Part shown: positions 21,363 through 36,300 of the stretch, one piece after another
Position numbering within the stretch: the stretch's first letter is position 1
How the letters are laid out: each line of letters opens with the position of its first letter
Source: Gordionus sp. m RMFG-2023
Lineage: Eukaryota > Nematomorpha > Gordioida > Chordodea > Parachordodidae
Length of the DNA: 64,000 nucleotides
NCBI RefSeq assembly: GCF_954871325.1
Contig: NC_088779.1
Span: 12,030,846-12,094,845, forward strand
Direction of reading: 5' to 3'
Program-made: the position numbers and the translations under genes
Notes under the pieces: generated by a model
Database searches by the model: none
What the model was told of the DNA's origin: nothing
The model's input: only the letters and a program-made list of their open reading frames with translations

Positions 21363-24300
21363 ATGAATAAATATAAACCAAAAAAATTTAGTAATGCAAA
21401 TAACTATGCTGCTAAAAAATTGAAGTAATAATAATTAAGATAACGTCTAATAATTTTTAGGGTGGACAATGATGATGATTATGACGATACCCCAAATTTT
21501 TCGACTTTTGAGCAGGAATTGGCAATGTTTGAAGAAATGGAAATGGAATCACAAAATTCTGAGGAAATTAGCATAAGTACTTATTATATTCATCATTAAT
21601 TTTTCTTATATTTTTTAGATTCAAAATCATTGAAAGATAATATAAACTTAAAATGGGCAAGACCTCCAGCTTTATCAATGGATGAATCTATTGATAAACT
21701 GATTTTTCAACAAATTGATATTGACTCATATATAGGTAAAAACAAATATTACCATATTGGCACATATGTAAAATATTACATTTAATATTGTTATGTATAA
21801 GGAGATACTCTTATATTAAATATTAATTGCACCATTTTGATATGTTGAATCACAAATGAATTTTTAATGATATTGTATAAGTTGGTTTGATTCTTTTGTG
21901 TCAAATATATATAAATAAGTTTGAGAGTAATTTATTATTTTAAATTTTTTATATCACCACAATTTCAACAAAGCTGTATATATTTTTTATTTCTTTTGAT
22001 TCATAATATTAATTGCAAACACTAAATATAGGAGCATCATTCAAATTAAATATCTTATATTTTCTCATTTTACACTTATTATGTGAATGTGTAATTTTAA
22101 AAATTATTTTATTTTTATTCAAAATTGGAGATAAAATATTAATGCTTCATACAGAAATAGCCTATTGTTATACTTAGTTATGCCTTTCTTATTTAAGAAA
22201 CATGACTAAAATAAGAATCCTCGTAAACTAATAATCCCCTATTAAACAAGCACATTTTTTTCATGACTAAAATAAGGATCCTCTTTAATTTTGGACTATT
22301 ACAGGTTAAAATATTATATTTGAAATAAAACATTAAAAATGTAAAACAATATGTGTTTATATTTTTGTACATTACTTACAAAATAAATAACAATCCTTAT
22401 ATAATATATAACAAAACAGATTTTAAAACTATTATTTTCCATGTTGGTATATATTTTATATAAATTTTTTTTAGCTTTTGACAAAACACATGTAAAAATT
22501 AAATTTGTATACCATATTGATATACATTTGATGTTTATTTTTTTTATCTTATATAGTCTTTACTGAATACAGATCATTAAGTAATATGCAAAAATATAAA
22601 CACACATTGTTTTATTATTTTTAATGATTTATTACAAATCTACTATTTTACCCTATATAAAAAAATAAAAATAGATCAAGTTTATTCAGAAGAAAAAAAT
22701 TAATTTAAAAAAAATATTTTTAAAATAAATAAATTATAGATCATGTCTTTAAAATAAAATAAATATTGAATTATGTTTATGACTTAAAAAGGATTCAGAA
22801 AATGTTAATATTTTTGCCAATCATTCTAAGAACTGATAACTAGCTAAATCTGCACTAATTTAAAAATTAAGGAATCATTAACTTATATTTATTGGGAATA
22901 AAATCTTGAGAGAATATTTTTTTTTAAATTTAAAATTTTTTCTCAATTTCCTTATAACCTAATCAAATTTAAAAATTTTTAAACACATTAAATTCGATAA
23001 ACCCCTTTAATAAAAAAGTTAAATTTAATTTAAAAAATAAGATATACTTTCTAGTTATATGGATTTTAAAATGCTACTTTTTTAGACATCTATAAAAAAA
23101 TATTGTTATGAGTTACTAGTTAATATTGTTATATTCTCAAAAAACTGGCTTATAAAGAAACTTATAGGATAACAGAAATATAATTCATTCAAGATTAATA
23201 AATCAATAGCAAATATTAGAACCATTTGCTAATGATCCCTGAAATTTATAAATATAGAACTCTAAAAGTGGATTTCAGCTGCATCCAGGCTATAATACTA
23301 ATTAAATTGACAATAAACATTAAATTATCATTAGGGCTGTGCCGATCCACATATTTTTCACCGATCCAATATTTTCCAATATTGGCTCAAAACCGATCCG
23401 ATATTTATATGCCCCCCCCCCCTGAACCAAATGTAATTAAGTTTTACAGTACGCAGGAATTTGGTCTGGGGGGGGGATGATAAAAATTTTTAAGAAATAT
23501 TATTGTTTTTTAAAAATATCAAGCATAAATTTATTATGACTAATAACTATTTCTAATACACAATTTAAAATTTATATGAATTATAAAAAAATTATATGTA
23601 AAGAATCACTTAAATGACCCAAAATAGAAATTTGAATTTTTTTAGCCTTTACACAAAAAGTTTCTTAGGAATAATTGCATTTTGTATGTTATATATTTAC
23701 AATGTAAAATCTTCGTTGTGATTGAGCTAATTTTTCAATTATCTCATCCTTGCTTGTCGTCAAATGCCTATGAATATTCAAAAGATCCAAACCTTTCCAT
23801 CTACTTTCAGATGTTTTACTTCTTGGTATGTTTTTCAGAGATCTGAAGGCCCGGCCCCCGGGCTGGACAGTATTTTAATTTTTTTAAATATACCCAGGCC
23901 GGGCCCGAAATTTTTTTAAAAAAACACCCAAGCTGGGCCTGAATTATTTTAAAAAAACACCCAATCCGGGCTGTATTTTTTAAAACAGCCTATATTTGAA
24001 ATCGTTATTATTAGCTATAAAAATCAAAAATAAATATAATTTATTTTAAAAAAATCCGGGCAGAGCCTGAAATTTTTATTTTAAAAAAAGCCGAGCTGGC
24101 CTGAAATTTTTTTTAAAAAAAGCCGGGCCGGGCCTTAAATTTTTTTAAAAAAAGCCGGGCCGGGCCTTAAATTTTTTTAAAAAAAACCCAGGCCAAGCCG
24201 TAAAAAATCTTTGTTAAAATTATTGTTATTTTTACATGATATTTAGATAAATTTTCTATAGAAAGATATTGCCTATTTAAATTGGAGTCGGAGAAAACCC

Positions 24301-27300
24301 GACCCATATTTTCAAGTATTTATTTTTACACATGATATATTTTAATTTTTAACCTATAAAATAAATATATAGTTGCTATTTACAACAAAAGATGAAAATT
24401 TTGAGCCAATATTTCAAAATAAATATTCTCTTTATTTCAGATATGTAATATAACAATATTTAAAATATAAATATATTTAATATAATAAATCACATAAAAT
24501 TTTAATATAATCTAATAATCGATCTTCGTTCATAAGTTACTCAACCGCTATCGAGGCTGGTGGATTACCAAGTTCTTGAGGAGGGTTAACATTCTCTCGA
24601 GGCTGGTTAATAGGCGCGGGAAATGGGATGGGCACTGGAGATGGGATAATAGATGCAGCCGGTTGCACGCCCTGCCTTTCATAATCTACTTTGATTAGAA
24701 TAGCGATGCTCGCAATATCTAACATAGTGATTTCCCCCGTATCTATAGCAAATTGGGGCTTTCCCTCGAATTTGTATTATGCCTGTATATCTCCCAATCT
24801 CTTTTTTGTTTTGTCGTGTCTCCATATTTATCATTTGGCCATAAAACCTTGATGCCTCGGCCCTACATCTTCAAGCCAAATATTTGATTCATCCGATATA
24901 TCAATGATTCTCTTTTGAATTCGGATGAGGAAATTGCCGACTCTATGTAGTTGCCGCCATCTAAATATTAAAAAAATTGTTATAAACGAAATTTATACAT
25001 TTAAACTAGCATCTTTTAAAATTAATTGTTATAAAGGTTGTCTCTTTAAGGTCGCAATACCTAAGATAAAATATAAGCAGAATCATAATTATTTAATTTA
25101 TAATAGGGAGTTTATAATATTCTTTCTTTCTTTCTTTCTTTTGGGTTATTTGTTAAAGTATATTAATAAAGTCAAAGTATTTTCTTATTATAGGGTTGTA
25201 GTATAGCTATTATTTTAAATAGATAATTTTAAGTAATGAAAAGTATAATATCTTGACCCAGGTATTTAAAAATAAAAAAAATACGGCATCGGTGTTAAAT
25301 ATTTTAACAAATAACCTAGATTAATATTATAAACTCCCTATTATAGATTAAATAATTACAGCCCTGTTTATATTTTATCTTGGGTATTGCAAAACCTTAT
25401 AGGAGAAACAGCCTTTATTACAATTTTTTTAAATTATAGATGACAGCTACATGCAGAGTTGGCATCCGAATTCAAACCAGAATCATTGATGAATCTGAGA
25501 AATCTTATATTTGGCTTAAAGATGTCAGGACCAAGGCTTTATGGCCAAATGAAAAATATCAAGACGAGACCTAATACCAAAAGGTTGGGAGATGTATCGG
25601 CCTAATCAAACTCGAAAGAGAATTCCATAATCTGCCCTAGATGTGGGTGGAATCATTATGTTAGATACTGTGAGCGTCGGTTCTCTAATCACAGTAGATC
25701 ACGAAATAGGCAGGATGTGCAGTCGACTGACCTGTTACCCCATTTCCTACGCCTATTAAACAGCCCCCCATAAATAACCATCCTCACGAACCTGCTAATC
25801 CGCCACCCTCTCTAGCGATTGAGGAATTCATGAACGAAGATCGATTATTAGTTTATGATAATTAAAATTTTATGTGATTATATTAAAGATATTATTTAAA
25901 TTTAAATATTTTTATATCGCATATCTGAAATTAATAGACTATTTATCAGAGACCTGCAGAGGCACCATTTGCACGGCCCGGCATTGCCCGGCCCGGCTTT
26001 TAAATTTTTTAGGCCCGGCCCGGATATTTAAAAAAAAAAATTTTTACGGCCCGGCCCGGATAAATTAAAAAAAATTTTTTACGGCCCGGCCCGGATTAAT
26101 TTAAAAAAAATTTTTTACGGCCTGGCCTAGCCCGGATTTAAAAATTTCAGGCCCGGCTCGGAATTTTTTAAAATTATATTCGATCTGTTATATACAAAAA
26201 TTCACCTATGAGGTATTTTACCATATTTTTCAGCGAGTATTATCGCTTATTATTTAAAAAATACATGAAAAAGGCTAATATTTTTGAGAATATTATATTG
26301 AATTTATAAAAATTATAAAACTGTTATTTATAAAAATGGGTATTTTGAGCATATACTATATTTTTTGTTATAAAAATAAAACTAATATTCATAAAAATGG
26401 TAATAATATTTTGAGCATTTACTATATTTTATATTGCATTTAAAAAAAATAAAACTAATATTTAATTTATAAAAATGGAAAATATTTTGAGAATATAATA
26501 TATTGTATTTAATTTACTATTTAATTTATAAAATAAAAATAAATCGCTATTTAAAAAAATGCATGTATAATAAATAGTATTTTGAAAATATAATCTAATT
26601 GCACAATATTAATATAATTTATTTTATAATTTTAAATATTTTATATTACATTTATAGGTTGGTTTTTCAGGTGTAAAAAAATTTATTAATTTTCATGGAT
26701 TTACCATCACATTTATGTCTTTTTAGATGTGATGTACCATGTTTATAATTATAAGATAATATACTTGAACAATTCTTACATTGTACATAGCCAATGTTTT
26801 TTTTATTTTCATCTATGATGATGTTAAATTTAGCTCATATTTCAGATTTTAAATTATTATTTGTATTTCTAAAAGAATAAATATTATTTTTAATTTTATT
26901 AATTATATCATTAGTATTTTGTGCCATGATATTCCTTTATTTGATTGTTTTGGTAAATATTCTAAAAATTTAGATATGAATTATAAAAAATATATTATTA
27001 ATACTTGAATATTGGGGTTTTTAAGATATTCCTTTATTTGATTGTTTTGGTAAAATATGTTGTAAAAATTTAGATATGAATTATAAAAAAATATATTAAT
27101 ACTTTGAATAAATTTGCAGGAGATTAATAATTAGATCGATCTGTGGGTGTTAGGTGTGTTAACCATCACCCAATATTATATTAATCATAACTATAATATA
27201 ATATAATCTTGTAACTATTAACTCATAATGTAAAAATTTTTATAAAAAATATTAAGGCCCGGCCCGGATATATTTAAAAAAATTTTTTTTAGGCCCGGCC

Positions 27301-30300
27301 CGGGTATATTTAAAAAATTTAAAATACGGCCGGGATTAGGGCCGGGCCTGCAGGTCTCTGCTATTTATAATGTTTTTTCAATGTCCCACTATTTAAAAAA
27401 ATTTTTTCAAAATTAGTTTTTACATTTTCTGAATCACATTGAAGAGATAAATTTGAATCTTATTTTTTTATAATAGACTATAATTAGTGAGGATTCTTAG
27501 GAGTTCTTATTTTAGTCATGAAAAAAATGTTTTTTTAATTAATTTACCAGTATTTTTTTAAATTAAAAAATATTTTCTAAATCATATTGAAGAGTGGACT
27601 AAATAAGAATCCATATTATTTTTATAATATGCAGGGATTCTTAGTTTACGGGGATTCTTATTTTAGTCACCTTTTTTAAGGGATATGCCTATAAATTTTC
27701 TCTAATTCCATATTTTGTGATATTACACAAAACTGATTTGATACCAATTCAATATTTAGTTTATTTACCATCAATCTTTGAACATTGTCATAATATGTAT
27801 ATTCTCCAAAAGTTAAGCATCTCATTTAATATATGGGATATGTCTATGGCTGAATACAATATTGTTAAATTGGCTTGATTTAGCCTTTTTTTAAAATGGC
27901 TTAAATGTCTCTTTCGGTCCTGTTAATTAAATCTCCAAGCTTGAATAATTTTTTCTTGGTTAAAAGCATGTTATAAATTGGCTAAATTGAATTGCTTAAC
28001 AATAGCTTATTGAAACAAATATTTTAAAATCCTTTTCTTGAGCAGATAATATTACAAATAATTTTTATCCTCTATTCTATCTATAATTTTATTTTTTTTT
28101 GTTTTGGTTCCTTTTACATGAAATTATGTATAAAATATAAATTATTTTATCATTATATATAGATTGATAAAATAACCAAAAATAATTAAAATATTATGTT
28201 GTATTCGTTTTTTAAATAGATCAACCTGAGCAATTTTTTTTAAAATGCTTAATATGGCCTGATCTGATCCAATATTTAAAATAGACACATCTTACTTTTC
28301 GATTTATTGATTATATTTAAATTTAATTGTGATATTTAATTCTATAGTCAACGTCAGATACATTTACACAAATATATTTTTTATGACCCCTATTTGAGTT
28401 AAGATATGCATTTTATTGTAGAGGTTGGCAAAGCCCAGCGAAATTTGTTTTGGGTAAGCTTGGGCAAATAATTCAAAATATTTTTACTAACCAGACTAGA
28501 CCAAAGTAGTTTTGCAAATATTTTTAAAGCTGTAGAATAAATTTTTTATCCTTTATAAAAGATTTATATAGGCTGGGTCACAATTTGTATAAAATATATT
28601 TATGGGAAGGGCTTGGATAAATAAGGCGGCGCTGAGGACTAAAGAACTCTATTATAAAATTTTAAAGGATCAGTTTAAACTAGGATGCCCTAATTTCTAA
28701 CCTATTCTAAAGATAAAAATAATTACACTAAATGATATCCTTATAAAAATATAAATAACAATCAATAATTGTTTTAATTTAAATATAAATAATAATTATT
28801 TTCAGGTACTCCAACTGACCCTTTAAGCATTAATAAAGAAACCTCTATTGTGAGGATGTATGGATCAACTAAAGATGGCAACAGCGTGACCTGCCATGTT
28901 CATGGATTTTTTCCCTATTTTTATATTGACAAACCTTCAGATCTTAAAGATGCTGATATACCTTTATTTAAAGTATTAAAAAAGTTTTTTAGTCAGATTA
29001 ACTTTGTACTTAAATGATGATATTTAATATATTTAACTCTTGAATGATAATGTGGGAAAAATAATAGGAATTTTTAGGCGCGGCACTGCCCCCTCCCCTC
29101 CAATTTTATAATTCTTATATTTCACTCAAATTTCTTTATTAATAATTCTATATATTTATTATTTTTAGTACAAAAATCTAATAAAAATTTTTTATCCAAT
29201 GAATTTATAAATATTAGTTTAAACATGTTTTCAAATAATAATATATTTTTTAGAAAATTTAGAAAATTAAAATGTCCGTTTTTGCTTCCAAAAATGCTTA
29301 TACCTTAAAAATCATTATGAAGCTTTCCAAAATATAGCTTACCATAAAATAAGGGGCTATTAAAACTAATTCAAAATACTGTTAGATATTTTTAATAATA
29401 ATTTACAAATCTATGGGATGTTGCTATGCCTCAGTATACCACTCAAGTGTAACAACCTATTTTCATATATTATTTTTTAGCAAGCATTGCATGAATCTTT
29501 ACGAACAGAATTTAAAAGCAAAACACAATTGACTACCTGCATTATGGATTTAGAAAATGTCGAAAGGCAAAGTAACGATTTCTAATTACAACAAATGTTA
29601 TATTTTTATATAATATTTATCAAATGAAAAATAGAATTAAAAATTCAACTACTATTGTAGTACTACTTAATAGCATTTAATTTATTTTAAGATATATGAT
29701 AACCTTAATATCATGTCATATTATAAAAACTTGCTAATTATTCAAATGATTTTAATAAAATTTAAAAAAAAGATTTATATGGATATCATGGGAACAAGTT
29801 GTCCAATTTCTTAAAAATTTCACTTGCTCTACCTCGTCTTGTACCAGTTGCCAAGAGGATATTGGAAAGAAACTTTGTTACCCCATACACAGATAAGTCC
29901 ATATTCCAAACTTACGAAAGCAATATTGATTTTGAGATAAGGTTATTTATCGATGTCTTTATATACTCTATTTTACATGAAAGATCTTTTTTACTTAAGG
30001 ATTGAGAATCATCATTCTAAAAAAATATAGCCTGCTTTGCTTATTATTTTTTTTCCGTATTTTTTAGGTAATATTTACCACATTTTATAAATTCAAGGAT
30101 ATTGAATTAAAAATGAGTTGATTAGGGAATTAAAATCCATACTTTCTCCATTCTTTTATACAGATATAATCTGGCAAATTTTTTTTTATATATAATATGG
30201 ATAAATAATACTCACACATATCTATCTTGGCCATAAAGAATTTATGCCATTCCCTCCGAAATTATGAGAGAAAATAGTTTTTAAAATTAAGTTTTATCAT

Positions 30301-33300
30301 TTAAAAATTTATTTTTATTAATAAAAAATTATCCCAAAATCAATCAAATCATCACATTATCCCGATTTCTGAAATCTTGTAATTGACAATATCTTAGTAA
30401 TTTAAAATTTTACCACTTTAAATTACTGAATTTCATAAAAAATAATGTTGTAATAAAAGTATCATTGATAAAGATAAAAAAAAGTTTTTTTAAAAAAAAT
30501 ATAGAATTAGCAAATAGTGTTGTTAAATACTTCGATTTCACCGATTTTAAAATTAATATTTTAGCCAAAATATTATTACGCAAGCCTCTAGATTTTGTTA
30601 ATAGACGCCCAAACCTTTCTGCTATCTATGAGTAACACCAATCTTACACAATCTTTTTTGCTCTATAATAACACTAACTATTATAATTGTTAAATTGACG
30701 TTAAAGAAAAACTATTATTTTATGTGATTCCTTTAAACATAATTTCCTGATCAAAGAAAATATGGTTAACGATATAGTATAGAATCCTAGATTTAGAGCT
30801 ATCCCAATCAACTTTTTATCGATTTGATCCAATATTCACCCAAAACTTAACTGAATCCTAATTAATATTTTCATTGATTTTTATTTACCATCTATCTTTG
30901 AACCAATGTCAATAAAAAATTAATATTTTTAAATGCAGCAAATAATTAACTCTAATCGGTAGCAAACCACGAAACATGAATTTTTTTGTTTCTCATGTCC
31001 AAGTTATCCCCGATGCGGTATTTAATATCGTTACAGCCCTAACTAGAATTTATATAAGTTAACTTAAAAAAATCAGAATTTATATAAAATTATAAAATGT
31101 TTAAGAATATTTATGTGTAATAATATCATAATGATATTAATATCTACATTTTAATACAATCTGGGTATACAAGGATTATCATAAATTTTAGGCTTAAATC
31201 CAAAGTTTTAATATCTTCAATTGTTTCTAAATCCCCATTTGCGCATCATGCTACCAATTTAAATAGCATCATAAATTGGAATCAGCCAAAAATTTTATAT
31301 CATTGTCATAAAATTTATTAATTTTAACCTTGAATTGATGATAATCCTGGTAATGCCTAATTCTATCATATATTAATTTTATAATTTCTATTTGTTATTA
31401 ACTATATATAACTATACATAACTTTATTTATTATATTTTTTTAATATTAGAATACTTTATTTATCTTTTATTTCTTATGCTTGATTAAGATAAATGCCAA
31501 AATATTGTAAATATCGATTAAGTTCTGATTTTTAATAATTTCGCTTACTTATAATATATTTTAATTATCTTATTAAAGGCTATCAAAAGATAATTTAAAA
31601 AAATACTTATTGAAGTTACTTTTTATATTTTTTCCAACTCACAGATTTATGGTTGATTCCAAAATGGTCGGAGGAAGTTGGATAGAACTGCCTCCTACCA
31701 AATTTTCTTTAAGGAAAGGCGAAAAGAATAAAATAACTCGTTGCCAAATAGAAGTGGACATTCCGTATTGGGGTGACATTATCTCTCATTCACCCAACGA
31801 ACCACAATGGTCCCACATTGCCCCATTTAGAATTTTAAGCTTCGATATAGAGTGTTCCAATAGAAAAGGTGAGATTTAAATTATCATTCGAACAATATAT
31901 TTTTTTAAAAAATACGAAATTTTAAAATTTATTTAAGGAGTATTTCCTGACCCGGCATTTGATTCCGTTATCCAAATAGGCAATATGGTAGCCAAACATA
32001 GTGAGTCAGCTCCTTTTATTCGAAACGTTTTTACACTGAATACTTGTGCTCCTATAGTAGGAAGCGACGTGTATTGTTTTGATAAAGAGATACAACTATT
32101 GCAGGTTATTACATTTTTATTTACAGTTTTTTTCGTTTCGTCAAAATGTAAAGATTTTTATTTCAAGGACATTTTTTCCCTTCATAAATGATGGAAAGAT
32201 TACGGTAAATGATATTGGTATTTTTTTTATATTATATTTCAAACTTGAAAATTAGCGTTAAAACCTGTTGATTTATGTTTATTTTCTTAAATATTTTAAT
32301 GTTGTTAGATTACAATTTGAATTCTAAAATTGGCCAATAAAAAAATGGAATATAAATATTTAATTTTGAGCTAAACTACTGATAGATATTCTTTTTAAAT
32401 TAAGATTAAACATCCTATGATCAAGTTGTAAGAACAATTAATTATAAAGTTGATAATTAATTTGAGGGCTTCTTAGAATAGTTTTTTCCACCGTTCAATA
32501 TGCACCAGTTTAACTATATATTTAATTTCCCGAGCTTCTACCACGATCAGGACCATCCCCTGGTATAGTCCTATCATGCTATTGGTCACCATCTTATCCC
32601 ATCTCTTATTTTATCTTCCTCCCTAAATGTTTATCCATCCGTTTAATATTATAAATAACAATTCTCTTTAAAATCCACTAGTGTCATAGAATTTTTAAAA
32701 CAATTTAATGAAACAATGGACTAAACATTATTTTACCATTGTAGACGATATTCGTTTAAGTCTTATTGCAATCAATACAATAAATAAATAATGGATACAA
32801 AAGTTTGCCTTTACTATTTTCCACTCTTAAATACGACATATTATAGCTATCACCAAATTTTCAAACGATTTATCATGAATTAGAAATGGGCTGAATTTAT
32901 TAGACAAGTTGATCCCGACATTATAACTGGTTACAACATACAAAACTTTGATTTCCCTTATCTTATCAATAGAGCTAATGCTATCAAAGTAATTATTATT
33001 TTTATTTATACAATTTTTTTTAAAAATTAGCTTAACTTGAGCAATAAAAGATATATCCTATCTTATAAAAATAACCACCAATTTTAAAATAGATTTTCTA
33101 TGTATATTTTTCCATTCAGTTTAATTTATTATATTATTCGTCTTAATATAATATGATTTCCATAAACCACTTTAAATTTAACTATAACCGTATAAATGTA
33201 ATTATAGGCGTCCGATTTTTTCTATCTCGGCAGAATATCCTACCTCAAGACGGGTTTCAGAGAATCTACCATTCAATCCAAACAAATGGGGAGAAGGGAG

Positions 33301-36300
33301 AACAAGCTTATAGCTATGGAAGGGAGGATCATATTCGATTTATTTCAAGTTTATATTGTGACAATTTATATATATTTTGGTTATCTTTCTGGAATAACGA
33401 ACATTCTAGAATTCTCATTTGAGGATAATCATTTAATTTTAAATTATCTATGAGAGCGAATTAAATATGAGAAAGAGAAAACATATTTTATCGGGAATGT
33501 ATGTTAGCACGTGTAGAGTATACTTAGTGAATTTCAGATAATTTTGCCATGAACATTTGTGAAGTCAATATATTAATTAGGAATAGTTCAAAAGTTCACG
33601 ACATAGGACTGGAATACAATTCCGGAATGATTGGATTTTTAAAATTTTTAAATGGCTCTCGAATGTATTTAAAATTGAAATTCAGATTTATTCACGTATT
33701 TGAGAAAAAGGTACCACATTATATAATTTTTCAAAATTTACTACCAGATAATAGATTTATTCTAAAAAATGGAACAGATAAAATTATTAAGAATTAATTG
33801 ATAAATAAAAAGATATAAACGGAGCAAGATTATGATACAACTGACCATAAGATTAAAAGATAACGAGCTACTCCTTAAGACTCTAAATAACATTCATTAT
33901 AGTAAAAATATGGATTTTTAAATAAAAAATGTTAGGAAGGGAAGATAGATGTTACTTAGCATTTTGGAAACTTAGATAGTTTCATCAAAACACCACGATT
34001 TTTATTAAAATTTATAAAGCCTTGTTTATGGGTTTTTAAAATATTTATTAGATAATACTCAGAGAACATAAACTCAGGTCCTATTCTTTAAATGCCGTCA
34101 GTTTTCATTTTTTGGAAGAGCAGAAAGAAGATGTTCAACATTCCATTATTACGGATCTACAAGTATAAAATAGTTATGTATATATATATTATATATATAT
34201 AAGTAATATATCTTACGACAATCTACATAATTAGACTGTAATTGCTTGATTAATATTTCATTCAATCCAAGTAATTTACACACACACATAAAATAATAAC
34301 TAAAATGTTCGTGACCAAAATGTTGGAAATATATTAAGCAGTGATTTTTCATAAATTCAATGGTGGTAAAATCTTCAAAAACGAGCTCGACAAATTATTT
34401 TACTACTTAAAAAATTTACAAAGGTTCGGTTCGGTTTAGCTTATTATAAAGGTTCATAATGGTTCATTATGGTTAGAAATTTTTTTTTTATTGAAACAAC
34501 ACCATCGTCTAATTTATTTTTATTATAAGCATCTATGAATTATATATAAAAAATATATAAGATTCAAAATAACTCATTTTTAAATATATTATAAGTAATA
34601 TATTTTATAATATAAATGGATTGTTTGTTGTGACGATAACACAAATTTTAGCCCTGAAAAGGCCTTTTCTACAGAAACTTGTGATGCAGGAACCGCCAGT
34701 ACTATAAGAGCAAGTTTATATAATACTGGATATTCAAATTTTGTTGACTAAAATATAAAAACTGATCCGGTTTAATCTTTTTTTATAAAGGTTCTTTTAC
34801 TCCTTCAAAAATAATTATATCGGTTACGGTTCTGATATTTATAACGGTTTATGATGGTTTAACGTTTCGTTACGGTTCACTCCGGGTCTTTGATTGCGAG
34901 TTATATAATAAATTATTTTAGGCTATAATTTTTAAGGTTTAATTACGTTTTTTATTTTATAACGTCATTTAGATTATATTGATGGGTAAAATTTGCTAAA
35001 AATTTTAAGATTATTCTAAAATATATTTGATTATAATTTCTAATAATTTAATAAAAAAAAGAAGGACCAGTGTCGATTATTAGTAGCCTATATTTTGACA
35101 GAGGGTGGAGGAGGAGAGAAAAAATATATTTGTATTTCACTGCAACATTTTTTATTGTTCTTTGGGACATTATATACTGGGTATAAAAATACTATTTGAA
35201 TGATCAATTTTGTTGATTTATGATGAAAGTTTTTGAATTTATAAAAAACATGGCTCAAGTGCTGGTCAGCGCTGACCACAACGTTATCTCTCGTTTTTTC
35301 TTATATACATGTGTTGGATTATATGCTGATCTTTTTTTTAATAATCGGATCGTACACGTTCTCTTTTTGTTATCATATTGTTCATCATTTGCATCATAAT
35401 ACATATTGATTGTTTGCGAAAAAAAGTAAAGTTTTCCCAATTAGCTTTGGACATAAAAAAACTAGGAAAATTAAACCAGAATCCTGTAATCGTTTATTAA
35501 CTATTCAAGCAGCTCGGGGTCTATTTATTAGGAAGTTCACGACATATTGTTCAGCATGTTGAATGATAAATAGCTTGTTGAATAATATAAATGTTTATAA
35601 CTTTCTATAAGCCAAATATTTATAATATATAACTCCCTACGTCATGGTTTGCCAAAACAATTATTTTGCAAGAATTTTAAAAATGGAAATAAACACTCTT
35701 TGAATAATATTCTTTGGTTTGGGCGGGCTTGTAACTTCATTAAGAATAAAACTGCCTCCACTTCAACTTTTCCATGTATATTATTATAATTATGCTTGGA
35801 ATCTTTATTATCTCATACCGTTATGTTCTTATTTCACATTAGATTTATGTGTCAATTTCCCGATTTGGAATAAAGATGGTGAAAAAAATAATTTATTATT
35901 GTTTTCGCTTTTATATATTTTATTAATTATATCTAGATTTATTTAAAAAAATTAAAGCACGAATTATTTAAACGGCTAAATTATTATTATTCGTTAAATC
36001 TAAGGTGTTACCACTATATGATAGAATCTAATCCTCTCGCTAAAAATAAATCAAACCCTACTCACGAAATTCTGGTGGCATAACTCAATTATTTTACACA
36101 TTTTATAATTTTTATATTTATTTTACCATGTGCCTTCACCACCTGATTTCTTTATATACTCATCTTTTTATTGTAGGAATAAAGATTTGATAAGTCATAA
36201 TATCATTATTTTTTACTTATTTTTCACCATAATTTTTCCAATCTTAATGAATAAAAAAAACAGTCTAAATGTTTTTAACCAGCATATTTCTAAAAAAACT

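Noticed and set aside
23414-23475. Long C and G runs as sequencing artefacts only.
   Set aside because: Similar runs recur beside the same hAT terminal motif at several loci, so they are more likely real, though exact lengths may be inaccurate.
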